Assembly: GCA_003339415.1 (NCBI GenBank)
Contig: PDHQ01000051.1
Location: 63,293-127,292, forward strand
DNA from: Ophiocordyceps camponoti-saundersi (nom. inval.)
Taxonomy: Eukaryota; Ascomycota; Sordariomycetes; Hypocreales; Ophiocordycipitaceae
Direction: 5' to 3'
DNA: 64,000 bases
Part shown: positions 38,118 to 48,972 of the stretch, one piece after another
Layout: each line of letters starts with the position of its first letter
How positions within the stretch are numbered: the first letter of the stretch is position 1
Made by a program: the position numbers and the translations under genes
The notes under the pieces: model-generated
What the model was told of the DNA's origin: nothing
Databases searched by the model: none
What the model saw: the letters and a program-made list of their open reading frames with translations, nothing else

Positions 38118-39687
38118 TCAGTCATCAGTATGAAGAAACAACGGGGAAATAGACTCGCCATAGTGGTTGCGACGGATTGCTTCTGCCAGCAGTGACGACA
38201 GGTCGAGAATCACCAGCTTTCCCGTCCTCATCGCCGTAACCTGGCTGATGGGAAAGCTGTTGGTGACGACAATGGTGTCGATGCACTCGCACGCTTGAAG
38301 CTGCTGCAGGCAGTCTCCCCCAAATACGCCGTGAGTGGCAATGCAGAAGACCTTCTTGGCAAAACCCTTCTTGACTACCGTCTCGGCCGCGGCAATCCAT
38401 GAGCCCGGCTTGTCGATCATATCGTCGACTATGAAGACGGCCCGGTCTTTGACGTTTCCGACAAGAGTAATCATGTGCTCATCCTTGGTATTTTGGAAGG
38501 CATCGTCTTCCTCGTCAGAACTGGCCCCCGGATCGCCGCCGCCGTGACTATGGCGGTCGTGTGTGAAGAAGGAAGAAGCGCGAGACACCGTCATCGGGTC
38601 GTCATCCAGAACGACTTGTTCAGCCGACCGCTCGGGAGACGGGAAATTGTCCTCTACGAGGTGGCCCTGAACCAGACGGCCGTGTATAACCTCGCGCACG
38701 CGCTCGTCATGATAGTCCTGATCCCCGGTCGCAGAGACCCGGCGGGACGGTCGCGGCGGCGGCGTCTTAGTCGGCACAACGGCAGCCTTCGGACTGCTTC
38801 CTGCTGTCTTCAGAGGCGCCTCGACGTGACGTATTGGAGAGCCTCTAGCATCTGTGATTGTTCTTGAGTTCCTCGCGGGGATCGTCTCGCGGACAACGCT
38901 GCGGTCTTTTTCCGATTTCGGAGTAATGGGTTTCTCCGCACACGTCTCCACAGGGTTCAGAACCATGCTTGTCGTCATGCTAGTGCCTCGCTTCCTGTCC
39001 GTCGTTACCATGCCAAAGTTAAGCTTGAGAGCATCGGCAAGAGACGTGGCACGCTTTGTTCCGCCGGCGTTCTTGGAGACGACAACAGCTTCACGCCAGT
39101 CGGGAACATTGGCCCGAATCCACTTGGCAATAATTGGCTCGGCGTGAAGGTTGTCGACGGGACACTTGAAGAAGCCTTGCATCTGTGAGGCATGCAAGTC
39201 GACTGTGATTACATGCTTAACGCCGGCAACTTCTAGTAGATTGGCAAGCATGCGTGCGGTGATAGCGCCTCTATGAGACTTCTTCTTGGATTGGCGGCTG
39301 TAGGGAAAGTAGGGGAGAACGGCTGCAGGAAGCCATCAGCAACTCGTCAAGCGCCGTGCCGGAGTAACACAAACCAGTGATTTTGTTGGCCGAGCCGCCT
39401 TTGCAAGCGGAAATCATGATCAGAAGTTCCATGATCGAATCATTGACCCGAGTGCTGCCGGATTGCACGACAAACACATCCTTTTCCCGCACGCTCGTCA
39501 AGATCCTGACGCTCGTCTCACCCTGTTTCCCCGACCGTCAGCCAGCAGCTCGGGGCCGCCGACGGGTCAAGCTCACGTTGGAGAACTGTGTCAATTCGGC
39601 GTCGGCGACGTACATGCCCAGATGCTCGCATATTTGCCCTGTGAGCGACGGGCAGGAATTGCCGGCAAAAATGAGCGTGTTGCGCAT
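38118..39687 (-). CDS. Ribose-phosphate pyrophosphokinase with large insert
   Basis: PRPP synthetase makes 5-phosphoribosyl diphosphate for nucleotide, His and Trp synthesis. Exons are 39687-39577, 39522-39375 and 39322-38118, giving 487 residues. The start MRNTLIFAGNSCPSL and joins FSN-GETSVRI and ITA-VLPYFPYSRQ match the family. The catalytic fold is split by an insert of about 170 residues between TTDRKRG and MITLVGNVKDRAVFIVDD. The insert is Pro/Ser/Arg-rich and then acidic, probably disordered. The PRPP-binding loop FIVDDMIDKPGSW is intact. Yeast Prs1 and Prs5 also carry non-homologous inserts, so this is probably that non-canonical subunit type, which works in a hetero-oligomer. Confidence 0.92.
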
Positions 39688-40045
39688 CGTGGGCAGATGC
39701 AGGGGGAGGGAGATGAGGAGGAGGGTGGAAGGGGGGAGGAAGAAGAAAATTTTCGTATGTCTGCCTCAGGTTTGAGTGCGTGCTACAACGGCAGCACAGT
39801 GCCGAGTCCAATGCTGCAGGAACACACGATGGTGGTAGATCGATAGTTTATCCGACGGTTTACCGAAGCCATCAACTGCTCTCCTCTCCTCCCCTCTCTC
39901 CTCCGCTCCCCTTCATGAACGACTTCAAGAACGACTTCAAGAACGACTTCAAGAATGACTTCATGAATGACGATAAGAGGAGAAAAGAAGAAAATATCAC
40001 AAAATTGTCTATCCTTCACCTTCATTCAATCATCCATTTATCGAT
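39688..40045. promoter_or_regulatory. Divergent promoter of PRPP synthetase and XPG-like gene
   Basis: The 358-bp spacer contains a 12-bp minisatellite (gaacgacttcaa, 39917-39969) about 75 bp before the downstream start, plus CT-rich sequence. No gene is called; the short frame MNDFKNDFK... is repeat-derived. Confidence 0.5.
39917..39969. repeat. 12-bp tandem repeat, 4-5 copies
   Basis: Units gaacgacttcaa with one-base variants (gaatgacttcat) lie in the leader of the XPG-like gene. Confidence 0.9.
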
Positions 40046-41865
40046 ATGGGCATTCCTCATCTGACGAGTAATCTGGAGCCTTTTGCCGAGCGTCACGCTC
40101 TACAAGACGAAACAGTCGTCATCGATGGCCCTGCTCTAGCATTTCACCTCCTGCATATCTGCAGAGTCAACGGCGCGTCTCAGCCATCTTATCGACTCAT
40201 CGCTCAATCTACTCTGAGATGGCTAGATGAGCTTTCTAACTATGGAGTCACAGTGTAAGCGTAATCTCTACTTTTGTTATATAAACTCCTCAACTAAGTG
40301 TATCCAGTGAGGCCATCTACTTTGACGGACATCTCCCGTCGTCGAAACGTACTGTTCGTATGGAGAGACGGGTTAAGAGCACTGCTCAGCTTTCACGGCT
40401 CTTGTCGGAAAATCCAGAAGGCTGTCCGAGGAAGCAGATAGCTGCTGATGATAGAGAGCGGCTTGCAGATAACTTCAGCGACGACGCCTCCGGCTTCAGG
40501 CCGTACATGGAACCCAGCTTCTTCGTTCCAGCCATCGTCGATTCCCTAAGACAGAGCTCCAAATACAAGGACATCACCTTGGTCGTGCCTGACGAGGCAG
40601 ACGCTTATTGTGCTGCTCATGTATCAAAACGAGGCGGCCTCGTACTAACATCAGACTCGGATCTGCTGGTATATGACCTGAGAGGGGCCAAGGTCGCCTT
40701 CTTCCGCGACATGACACTGGATTCCGACTCGCAAATCACTTGCTCCGTTTCTTCACCCGATCAGATATGCGAGAGGCTTGGTTTGTCGGTGTCTGCAGGT
40801 CTTCTCCGACTGGCGTATGAGCAAAAACAAGCACCTTATGCTACGGTACCGGAGCTCGTCCAGGCTTGTTCCCGAGCAGTCGCGAATGAGTTCCGATATC
40901 GCAAATTCAGCGAGGAATATCAACTTCTTTCGGAGGCCTCTCTCACCAACCCACCAGATTTCGGTCACTCGGTGGCTCTTGATCCAAGCGTATCAGAACT
41001 CGTTGTCCAGTTCAACTCGTGTCCTCCGACGCAGCGGAACAGCAATGATGACTTTCCCAGGATATATCTCCCCGTACTCATCGAGAACCCTCAGCGTGGA
41101 AGCGCCTGGGAGCAAACCACGCCCATCCGCCAGCTGGCCTATTCTCTACTGCAGTCAACAGTACCAGCACCGGATGCGTCGGTCTTGGAATATAGGCGGG
41201 TTCAGGAAGTGTCTCAGAGGGGGAGAAGGGTCGAGACGATTCCCCTTGACAAAGCCGAGCAGTTCATCGAAGAGACCTTGGATGTCATGGAGCGCATGAA
41301 AGAAATCGCACGTGCCTATCGGGTCTCACATTGGCATCTCATCTGCATTGCTCTCGAAGCAAACCACTGCCGGAATCAGGACAAACGGTCACTGACCTGG
41401 CACGTACTCCAACAGCAACACCAGCCATACATCGCCGCGGCCAGCAGGTTCAACTGGGACATGGTGCACTTCTCCGCTCATCTTCAAGCTACGCTCTACT
41501 CCTTTCGAATCCTCTTTCAGCTGCTGTCCGTCGCTCTACAAGGGCCAAACGAGTCAGCCCTCCCATCGAACGCGCGGCAAATGTGGTCTGAACTGCTACA
41601 GCTCCCGCCCCTGACCAGGTTTCCGGACATCAGTGATGCGATACACTTTCTTCTCCTGCCCAAGAAAGACGCACTGGTGCAAGACCTGAGCAAATCGCTT
41701 CACTTGGCCACAACATCTGCGCCAGACTCTGATCAAGGCTGGAAAGGTGTCAAGAAGCGGGCTGCAGGCAGTCTCAAGGACGCTCGTCCCACAGCGTCGG
41801 CTTCTAAGCCCGGCAATTCCATCAAAAGCAACATGTTTGGGCTCTTATCCAACGACTCAGACTGA
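40046..41865 (+). CDS. XPG/Asteroid-domain protein
   Basis: A FEN1/XPG-superfamily protein of the Asteroid type. The XPG N region is MGIPHLTSNLEPF...VVIDGPALAFHLL. An I-region-like segment follows (VVPDEADAYCAAHVSKRGG and LVLTSDSDLLVYDL) with several acidic residues that in nucleases bind metal. Exons are 40046-40254 and 40308-41865 (intron gtaagc...tccag), giving 588 residues. Fission yeast has an Asteroid homologue (Ast1) involved in DNA damage tolerance; transfer of that role is inference. The gene converges on the Cid1-like gene with 97 bp between stops. Nuclease activity is uncertain because Asteroid proteins often lack part of the catalytic set. Confidence 0.85.
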
Positions 41866-41962
41866 ACTCAAGTGCAATCAACGCTCAATCCCGCATCTGC
41901 CACAACTCCCGGCTGTGGTTAAATGATGCCACTCATCGCCGAAGCGCAAAAGTCGATTACTT

Positions 41963-44863
41963 TTATGCGGTTCCACTACCACGATCCATCATCATCCATG
42001 TCTTGACTGGACCGTGAATATCCTCCATCAGTTTAAGGAATGGGTCTGCCTCTTCCTGCGCATCCTTGGCATTTTGCAGCAACTCTTCCTGCGAGCGGCT
42101 ACCTTGAACACTGTTGATGATGCGCCACGCCCGGCGGAACTCATCACGTATCAACACGATTCCATAGTGTGTGACGGTGCGGGCGACGTTGTGGTCCAGC
42201 TCAAATGGATCCTCGATGGCGAAAAGGTAACGGTGGCGCACTTCCTTCACCTCCGCTCCCTTCTTCAACGCCTTCTCTTGAGACGATGCCGGGTTGGCTT
42301 GAGGAATAGAGGCTGTTCGGCCCCCTTGTTGTTCGAGGACCGTCTTGGCACCGGTCCAATTCTTTTCCTGCTTCGTCAACAACCCGCCCTGCGTCCGCAG
42401 GCTCAAAACGTGCCTTCCCCAGTCAAACCCCTTGGCTATACCTGTACTCATGATACCGTTGTGAGCATAGTACTCGAAAAAGCCGCGGAGCAGGTGACCG
42501 ATGCCTTCGCTGTTTCCATTAAGCTGGTTGGCGGCCGCGAGTTGCATTATCTGTTGCTCGTTGCGCCAGAATTGAATATCGCAGCCACGGCAACGAATCG
42601 TGGCCTCTATTTCGGCCGTCGACGGGTTCGAGGGAGGCGGCGGTGCGAGGTGCTGCAGATTGGGGCACACGAAGGGGTTTGCCACGTTGACAAGATAGTG
42701 CAATACCATCAAAACGTAGCCGTAACTGCTGAGGGTGCCGCGATAGCCCGAATTAATTCCCCGGACCTTGGCCCAGTGCTTGACGAAGAGCACCATAGGT
42801 CGGACTCGGGGGTCTGTGTAAGAGTAGCAGCGCAGGAGCATCGTGTTCTGCAGAGCGAGATGAGCCGAGAAGTTGATGTCGCACTGAACGCCGGCACCCG
42901 TCGTGGGGAACTCGAGCGAATCTCGATTTCTATCCCGCGACTGGCTTGATACTGTGACGAGACTGTGAAGCGCTCTCATGCTCATCACCAAGTCCACAGC
43001 TTCCGCCGGCACGGGAATCACAAACTTGTAGTCGGCTGGCCCTGTAAGAATTTTGCAAGGCGACGACTGGAGTAGTGATATGTACTCCGTAGCATTCGCG
43101 GCCTGGCTGGCGCTGAGCTTCCCCTGTTTGAAGGCTTTCTCCAGTTGTCGAGACATGTGGAGACCTTTGTGCCATAGGCTCACTATCTCAAAGTCAACCT
43201 GGCCATTGTAATTGTCGACCATCTTTGTCAACATGTTTCGTAGGTCCTTTTGTGCAACACCAGAGACGTATTGGTTCACGAGCAACTGCTGCACGGCGTC
43301 GGACGAGCACCTCGAAGCACGCCGCAGACTGTTCAGGATAACCTTGGCTCTAGCGTAATACTGCGTGACATCTTCATTCTGGCCTTGCTCAAGTAGAAGT
43401 AGTTGGAAAGATGGGATTAACTTTATTCTCTCCAGTGCCAGCTGTAGTTCGCGATTGAACGATGGCGGATCAACCCCGAACGTGCTCGCCAATTGGATTC
43501 TGTTCCAGGTGGCTAGAGCCTGGTCAGTCTGTGCCTCAAAGCTTTGTAGTGCTTCCTTTGCCGACCAGGTATCCCAAAGCTGTACGAGCTGCTCTCCCTC
43601 GACCTGCGTGTAAACACCAAAGAGCGACCGATGGTTGGGCAACTTGTAGATTGGCTGGAATGAGAGAGAGGGGTATCTGGCTAAGCGTTTCTGCAAAAGC
43701 GAATCCGAGAGACCGTGAACAAAGGCCTTACATACACCGTCCAGGATTGACCAGTCCGAGTCGGTGAACTCACGATGGTTTGAAATGGTGACGTCTCTCC
43801 CCCCTGCTCTGCGTAGAACTCTTTTCGCTAGTGCGTAATATGACGAGAGACTGTTGTCAGGACCTTGCTGAAGTTGGTAGCAACCCCCTCCTCCATTTTC
43901 GTCCTGGGCCTCTGTACGCGACGATGAAGCAGTGTTAGGAACGGTGTCGTCGGAGGTCTGGACGCCTCTTCCTGGCGATGCGGTTTCGTGTTCGTCATCT
44001 GCCAAGTCATCGGCCAAGCTATCCTCACCGCTTTCCCACTTCTGGCGCTCTGCGACGAGCGATTGTCGGAGAGGCTCGGACGGCCGTTGGCAAAGTTTAA
44101 TGATGGGCACTCTTGCGCGGGGAAGAAGTCTGGCACCCAGGCCAGCATCGAGAAAGGCCTTCTCAAGCAATCGCGGAATCGGGGAATCCACAGCATCGGG
44201 CTGAGGTGTGGACAGGGGCGACAGCAAGCCGAGGTCCATGTCAGAAGCTTTGGTAGCGAAGCCAGATGATAAGCTCCCGAAGCATTTGAGCTCGACAGAC
44301 TCTGCAGGAAAGTGCTGTTGCTGTTCGTGGCTTGAGATGACATGACGACATATAGTTTCAATGTGCCGGCGGAACGTTTCCTTTTCCCCAATCTCCGCTA
44401 CGTCGATTTCAGATTGAGAAACGACTCGATAACAGAGAGCGCCCAGAAACTCGGCCTGAGCTGCGATGTCTCCAGGATTGGGACCATGTCGGCGATGCGG
44501 CTGCGAAGAGCTTGGGTCGTATGGAGGCCGCTGATGGAAGTGGATTCGACTATTTCCTTCCTGTTGTTGAAGGTTGTTGTTGACAGGTCGAGGTGGATTT
44601 CTGTGATGTGAATAATTGAATTGCTGGGGGTTATGACGAAAATCATAATGGGCTTGTTGATGAAGGGGTCGCGGATCAATTGGTATTGACAGCTGGGAGC
44701 TCAACTGTCGTCTCTCCGCCTGGTTGGGACGCCGTTTACTTGTTCTCGGAGATTGATCCGACGAAGGTTGAGCATCAGTAGGCGGATTGCTGGCGAGAAC
44801 GAGGCTGCGGAGACGATTCTCCAGGTTGGCTGATGCCAAAGGATCAAGATTTTCCGACGCCAT
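41963..44863 (-). CDS. Cid1-type nucleotidyltransferase with large central insert
   Basis: A non-canonical poly(A)/poly(U) polymerase of the Cid1/Trf family that adds nucleotides to RNA 3' ends. It is a single exon of 966 residues. The catalytic pattern is GSLSSGF (about 196-202) with the Asp pair in DMDLG (about 208-212) and the third Asp in VQCDINF (about 662). The PAP/25A-associated region follows (YGYVLMVLHYL, the FGHLL-like segment, WRIINSVQ). In most relatives the third Asp comes about 60-100 residues after the pair; here about 450 residues, mostly helical, separate them, with an acidic disordered part near 270-330. The N-terminal 130 residues are Gln/Pro/Arg-rich and probably disordered. 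The reading frame is unbroken, so the insert is real. Confidence 0.88.
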   Translation of the reverse strand: MASENLDPLASANLENRLRSLVLASNPPTDAQPSSDQSPRTSKRRPNQAERRQLSSQLSIPIDPRPLHQQAHYDFRHNPQQFNYSHHRNPPRPVNNNLQQQEGNSRIHFHQRPPYDPSSSQPHRRHGPNPGDIAAQAEFLGALCYRVVSQSEIDVAEIGEKETFRRHIETICRHVISSHEQQQHFPAESVELKCFGSLSSGFATKASDMDLGLLSPLSTPQPDAVDSPIPRLLEKAFLDAGLGARLLPRARVPIIKLCQRPSEPLRQSLVAERQKWESGEDSLADDLADDEHETASPGRGVQTSDDTVPNTASSSRTEAQDENGGGGCYQLQQGPDNSLSSYYALAKRVLRRAGGRDVTISNHREFTDSDWSILDGVCKAFVHGLSDSLLQKRLARYPSLSFQPIYKLPNHRSLFGVYTQVEGEQLVQLWDTWSAKEALQSFEAQTDQALATWNRIQLASTFGVDPPSFNRELQLALERIKLIPSFQLLLLEQGQNEDVTQYYARAKVILNSLRRASRCSSDAVQQLLVNQYVSGVAQKDLRNMLTKMVDNYNGQVDFEIVSLWHKGLHMSRQLEKAFKQGKLSASQAANATEYISLLQSSPCKILTGPADYKFVIPVPAEAVDLVMSMRALHSLVTVSSQSRDRNRDSLEFPTTGAGVQCDINFSAHLALQNTMLLRCYSYTDPRVRPMVLFVKHWAKVRGINSGYRGTLSSYGYVLMVLHYLVNVANPFVCPNLQHLAPPPPSNPSTAEIEATIRCRGCDIQFWRNEQQIMQLAAANQLNGNSEGIGHLLRGFFEYYAHNGIMSTGIAKGFDWGRHVLSLRTQGGLLTKQEKNWTGAKTVLEQQGGRTASIPQANPASSQEKALKKGAEVKEVRHRYLFAIEDPFELDHNVARTVTHYGIVLIRDEFRRAWRIINSVQGSRSQEELLQNAKDAQEEADPFLKLMEDIHGPVKTWMMMDRGSGTA

Positions 44864-45574
44864 CGTCGTCGCTTGTTTAGTAGACTCCGGTTACTCGCTC
44901 GTAACAGAGGTCGGAGTTGCTCCAAGGCATATTTGATTCGCAGTTGGATCAATCAGTCAGCCAACGGGATGCATATCATGGATGGGTAAGTAGCACATGA
45001 GAGGCAGAGGTAGTGATTGGTTGGTTGCTCGGCTGGTTGGTTGGTCCCTGCAGAATGAATGGACGACCTGTCGATCGTGGAGGACTGGAGGTACATCAGT
45101 TGATGTACAGATAGAACTCCCGGAGCTTGGACCTACATATTACTGGCTATTGTCTCGTAGCGCGTCGCTAGGCGTACACACAGTGTGGAGGAGCTGGCGG
45201 ATGCCCATCAAGGTCAGATGCGTACCGTGCATTCTTATGCCTGAATGGCAGCAAACATCCTACAGTCAACAAAGGAGCTATCTGTACTGTCCTACTACCA
45301 TGCTCAACCACCCCCCCTCCTCTTCCACCCGCACACAGCCTTCCTGTAGGCTATTGAACTCGCAGCAGCATCATCATCGCCTCGTTCACCCACGACTGTC
45401 TCCCTTTGTGCTTTCAGTATCCACTTGCCAGGGACCTCTCATCACTCTTCGTCGATATTTTTATTATCGCCTCACCGCCGGTCTGCGACAACTCAACTCC
45501 TATCGTCGCCGCTGAAACGCTTCTTTCTTCTCGTTGGTACCCGAGAGAAGCGCTTCAAGGGCGTTTCCGTCGTC
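44864..45574. promoter_or_regulatory. Divergent region between Cid1-like gene and TFG1
   Basis: The 711-bp spacer contains ggttggttgg-type short repeats (45015-45045), a C-run (45310) and CT-rich sequence ahead of TFG1. An open frame at 44997-45515 has no recognisable content and I leave it out. Confidence 0.45.
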
Positions 45575-47698
45575 ATGAGCGCCCCTCCGCCGGGGAGCCA
45601 GAATGGCGCTCCTCCCCGTAACCGAAAGAAGCCGAATCCGCTGCGGCCGATGCGGAAACAGCCTCGGCCGGCAAATCCTCCCGTTGCGCCCCCTCGGAAA
45701 GCGCCCCCCAAGTCGAGCCAGAAAGCGACTCCTCCTGCTACCGGCGCTCCCGGCATTGAAGAGCTTCGCAAAAAATACGGAGGCTGGTCGGAGCCAGCTC
45801 CGCAACCCGTCAGCGACATTCCCATCATGTTGACAAAGAAATCCATCATCAACGGGGCGCGTTACCACCTCATGAGATTCTACCAGTCCAAGATGAACGA
45901 CAAGCCAGTCGATCCCACCGACCAAGATGCCTTCGCCCGCCCGGTCACCCTACACAGACGAGATCCTCGACAACCCCCGCCGGGAAGACTTCCCAAAGTC
46001 GAAGATCCGGAGCAAGAGCAGATAGATGAGAAAGAAGTCGAGCGCTTGGCTCAAGCCAAGGCTGAGCGAGAAGCTCAAAGGGCTATCGATCAGGCCAAGA
46101 TCGCACCTGTCGCTAAAGAGGTCAATCCGAAGAGACCCAAGAAGCAAAAGGAAGAGAAAGTCATGTTCAACAGGGCACCCAAGACGGAAGCCGCCAAGAA
46201 GGAGTCCGATATTCGTTATGAGGAAGCGTTACCGTGGCACCTGGAAGACGCTGATGGTAAGAATATTTGGGTTGGAACATACGTCGCAGCCCTCTCCGAG
46301 TCTACCGTTGGCTTCATGATCGATAAGTCTGTCTTTCGTGTCGTGCCTATTGAGAAGTGGTACAAATTCACGTCGAAACCACCTTTTCAGCCCTTTACCA
46401 TCGACGAAGCAGAAGCCTTCATGAACAGAAAGATGGACGTTGGTAGATGGGTGATGAAAGACGAGGAGAGAAAGGCAGGCCAGAACGATCTAGAGGCAAC
46501 TCGTCGTCTTTTGTACGGACGCGGTCAAATGGTCAAGACCGAGAGCGACACCTTTAAGGCCGCATCGAGACTCGAGAAGCTGGATCACGATGACCTCGAC
46601 ATATCCGGCGACGAGTTTCAGGACGACGACGAAGCCCCGCACTTTGAGCGTAACGACGATGAGGACACCAAGGAATCGAAAGAGAGGATCCGCCGCGAAC
46701 AGCTGGGAGCTAATCTCTTTGGAGACGGGGACGAGCAAGAAGTCGACAAAGAGCTTCAGGAGCAGCTTCAGGAGGAGCTCGAGAGGCAAAAGTACGGCAA
46801 GGCGACCAAGAAGGCGCTCATCAAGCGAGACCGCGAGGAAATCTACGAAAGCGACGACAGCGCGGAGAAGCCCTGGAGCAGTTCTGTACGTCTCGCCATC
46901 TCTACCCGATTGTCTGTCTGCGGAACGCTAACAGGCATAGTCCGACGACTCGAGTGACGAAGAGCAAGAGGAGGGCAAGCAGGACGATAAGAAGGAGTCG
47001 GACGATAAAAAGGAGTCGGACACTAAGGATGGCCAAGCCGGAGCTAAGGACAAATCCAAAGCTGCCGCTTCGAAAGGGACACCCACTCCTCAGAGCAAAC
47101 AGAAGCCAAGCGATGCACCAAAGAAGGGTAAGTCCTTGAAGCGCGCCGGTTCGCCGGCCCTGTCCGAATCCAGCGGGAACGAATCGTCCCGCAAGAAGAT
47201 GAGGAAGACGGCTGCTCCGGCTGCGGGAAGTCGAGCGGGCACACCGTTACCGCAGGCCAATCCCCTGCGTCGTACCAAGGCCGGCGGCGACGGCGAAGCA
47301 ACCGCTGGCGACGTTTCGGACGGCGCGGGTCCGAGGAAGAAGCCCAAGCTCGCCGACAGCAGAAAGGGTTCGCCCGCGGTATCGAGAGCAGGCAGCCCGA
47401 ACCCAACGCAAGGTGGTGGTGAGTCGTTTTCCCGGCTTCTGCAATCGCTCTTGAGAGACTGGCTAACGCAGCTCCGTTCACAGGTGCGTCGCCAAGCTAT
47501 CAGTCTGGCGGAGTCATCGAACCGTGGGAGATTCTTGAAAAGATCCCGCCCGATGGCATTGCCATCAGCGACCTTATCAAACCTTTCCACGGTCGTGTGG
47601 GCGACCGACCTGAGCAGATGCCCAAGGCCGAGTGGATCCAACTCGTGAAGCAGCTTTGCGACTATGGACCGGATAAGCGCCTGCGACGACGCAAGTGA
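45575..47698 (+). CDS. TFG1: TFIIF alpha subunit (RAP74, Tfg1)
   Basis: The large TFIIF subunit escorts RNA polymerase II into the preinitiation complex. Exons are 45575-46885, 46941-47418 and 47484-47698, giving 667 residues. The N-terminal dimerisation domain includes IMFNRAPK-like KVMFNRAPK, LPWHLEDADGKNIWVGTY and VGFMIDKSVFRVVPIEKWYKF. The middle is a highly charged Asp/Glu/Lys/Ser region. The C-terminal winged helix is VIEPWEILEKIPPDGIAI...KRLRRRK. The stop codon is embedded in a perfect donor-like string (caa|gtgagt), so an alternative 3' exon is formally possible, but ending in a basic tail fits the family. Confidence 0.92.
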
Positions 47699-47948
47699 GT
47701 GAATTGGTGGAGGAGACTCCATAAGTTCTAGATGTCATGCGGCTAAAGAATAGCTACGACCTTACGTTTCTGGCGGAAGCATGCTCAGAGCAGGGCAGGT
47801 TTTTACTACAGTACTGAGGCTCGAGGACACTAGTAGCGGCATCCAAAAGCAGATGACAGCGCAAGGGGTTGGACATAGCATTACGAGCTTTTCGATTTCA
47901 GGGGAAAGGAAGGAGGGAAGGGGGTATCATGGTGTGAGTTCATTGATG
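47699..47948. other. Short convergent spacer
   Basis: 250 bp between TFG1 and BUD13 stops. Nothing recognised. Confidence 0.4.
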
Positions 47949-48923
47949 CTATTCGTCCATTTGCCAAGAATATGCCAGTGCCTTGTTCCTCTCTCGCTTG
48001 TTGATTGCCTTAAAGCGAAGTGCCTCAAAACCATTGCTGCGGTCGACTCCATCCCAACGGTAACCAGGCTTGATACCGTAGCGGTTGGGGGGCGCAGCGC
48101 CCGCGTAGGTCGGATGCCGTTTCGACGTCTTCTTGCCAGCTCCGACAGCCTCGCTCTTGTCGCCCAAGAACTGCGCTGCAGGGTCATTCCACCTTTCCTG
48201 ATCCTTCAGCTCCTTGTTCATCTCTTCGTCGTCTGCCTTGCGAGCAAATGGCATGTTCCTTGCGTCTGAAAGTTGATCTTTCCGCTTCCGCGCCTCAACG
48301 AGTTGCGCCTCGCCCTTGAGAGCCTCCTTTGCCTGAAACTCCTTCTGCTCAGCCTCTAACGCAGCTTTTCGGGCCTCGGCTCTTTTCATGGAGATGTCGA
48401 TTCTTCGACCTGTGGCATCGCGGTAGACAGTTCCCTGCTCCTGAGCCGTTTGGCGGTAGGCCTCGAATTCCTGCTGCTCTTGGCGTCGTCGACGCTCGAG
48501 CTGGGTCTTGACGGCAGCGGCGGTCTGAAGACCTGCGTGGGTGCCGTCGCTCATCATTACGGCGTCTTCGATGACGGGGGCTTCGTCTTCTGCAGCTGTG
48601 GCTGCTTGTGTTTCGGCAACGGCTGCGGCGATGACGGCGTTTGCGGCGGCCTCGTCTGCCTTCGCGGCTTCCGATCCTCCTACTCTCTTCCAACCGCTCT
48701 TCTTGGCCTTGCGGAATTCGGCTGTCGTTCCGGCGACGGTGGTCGGACCATCTTCGTCTTGTTCGTCATCGCCTTGCTGAGGGCGAGCCCATGCGGAGTC
48801 GTCGTCGTCGGTGATGAGTAGACCGGAGGGATCGTTACGTTTCCGTTTGCGCTTCTTGGAGGATGATTTTGGATCTGCGACGAGGTAGCGGGTTGCGAGG
48901 TAGTTGGCAAGGTTTGACGACAT
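47949..48923 (-). CDS. BUD13: Pre-mRNA splicing factor Bud13/Cwc26
   Basis: Bud13 is a subunit of the RES (retention and splicing) complex. The conserved C-terminal block reads ETVYRD-like GTVYRDATGRRID, followed by PPNRYGIKPGYRWDGVDRS and NGFEALRFKAINKRE. The start MSSNLANYLATRYLVAD matches family N-termini, giving 324 residues without introns. An in-frame ATG 51 nt upstream (48974) would add 17 residues, but that codon straddles the end of the MITE at 48973-49213, so it was probably created by the insertion. The Ala/Asp-rich middle is low-complexity. The promoter and leader must lie in or beyond the MITE. Confidence 0.92.
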   Translation of the reverse strand: MSSNLANYLATRYLVADPKSSSKKRKRKRNDPSGLLITDDDDSAWARPQQGDDEQDEDGPTTVAGTTAEFRKAKKSGWKRVGGSEAAKADEAAANAVIAAAVAETQAATAAEDEAPVIEDAVMMSDGTHAGLQTAAAVKTQLERRRRQEQQEFEAYRQTAQEQGTVYRDATGRRIDISMKRAEARKAALEAEQKEFQAKEALKGEAQLVEARKRKDQLSDARNMPFARKADDEEMNKELKDQERWNDPAAQFLGDKSEAVGAGKKTSKRHPTYAGAAPPNRYGIKPGYRWDGVDRSNGFEALRFKAINKRERNKALAYSWQMDE

Positions 48924-48972
48924 GCTGGAGGTTGTTGCTTGTTGTCGTTGATAATAGGAGACTGTCTCGCTC

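Noticed and set aside
44997..45515. 172-residue plus-strand frame upstream of TFG1
   Set aside because: Mixed low-complexity composition, no motif, and it overlaps the probable TFG1 leader.
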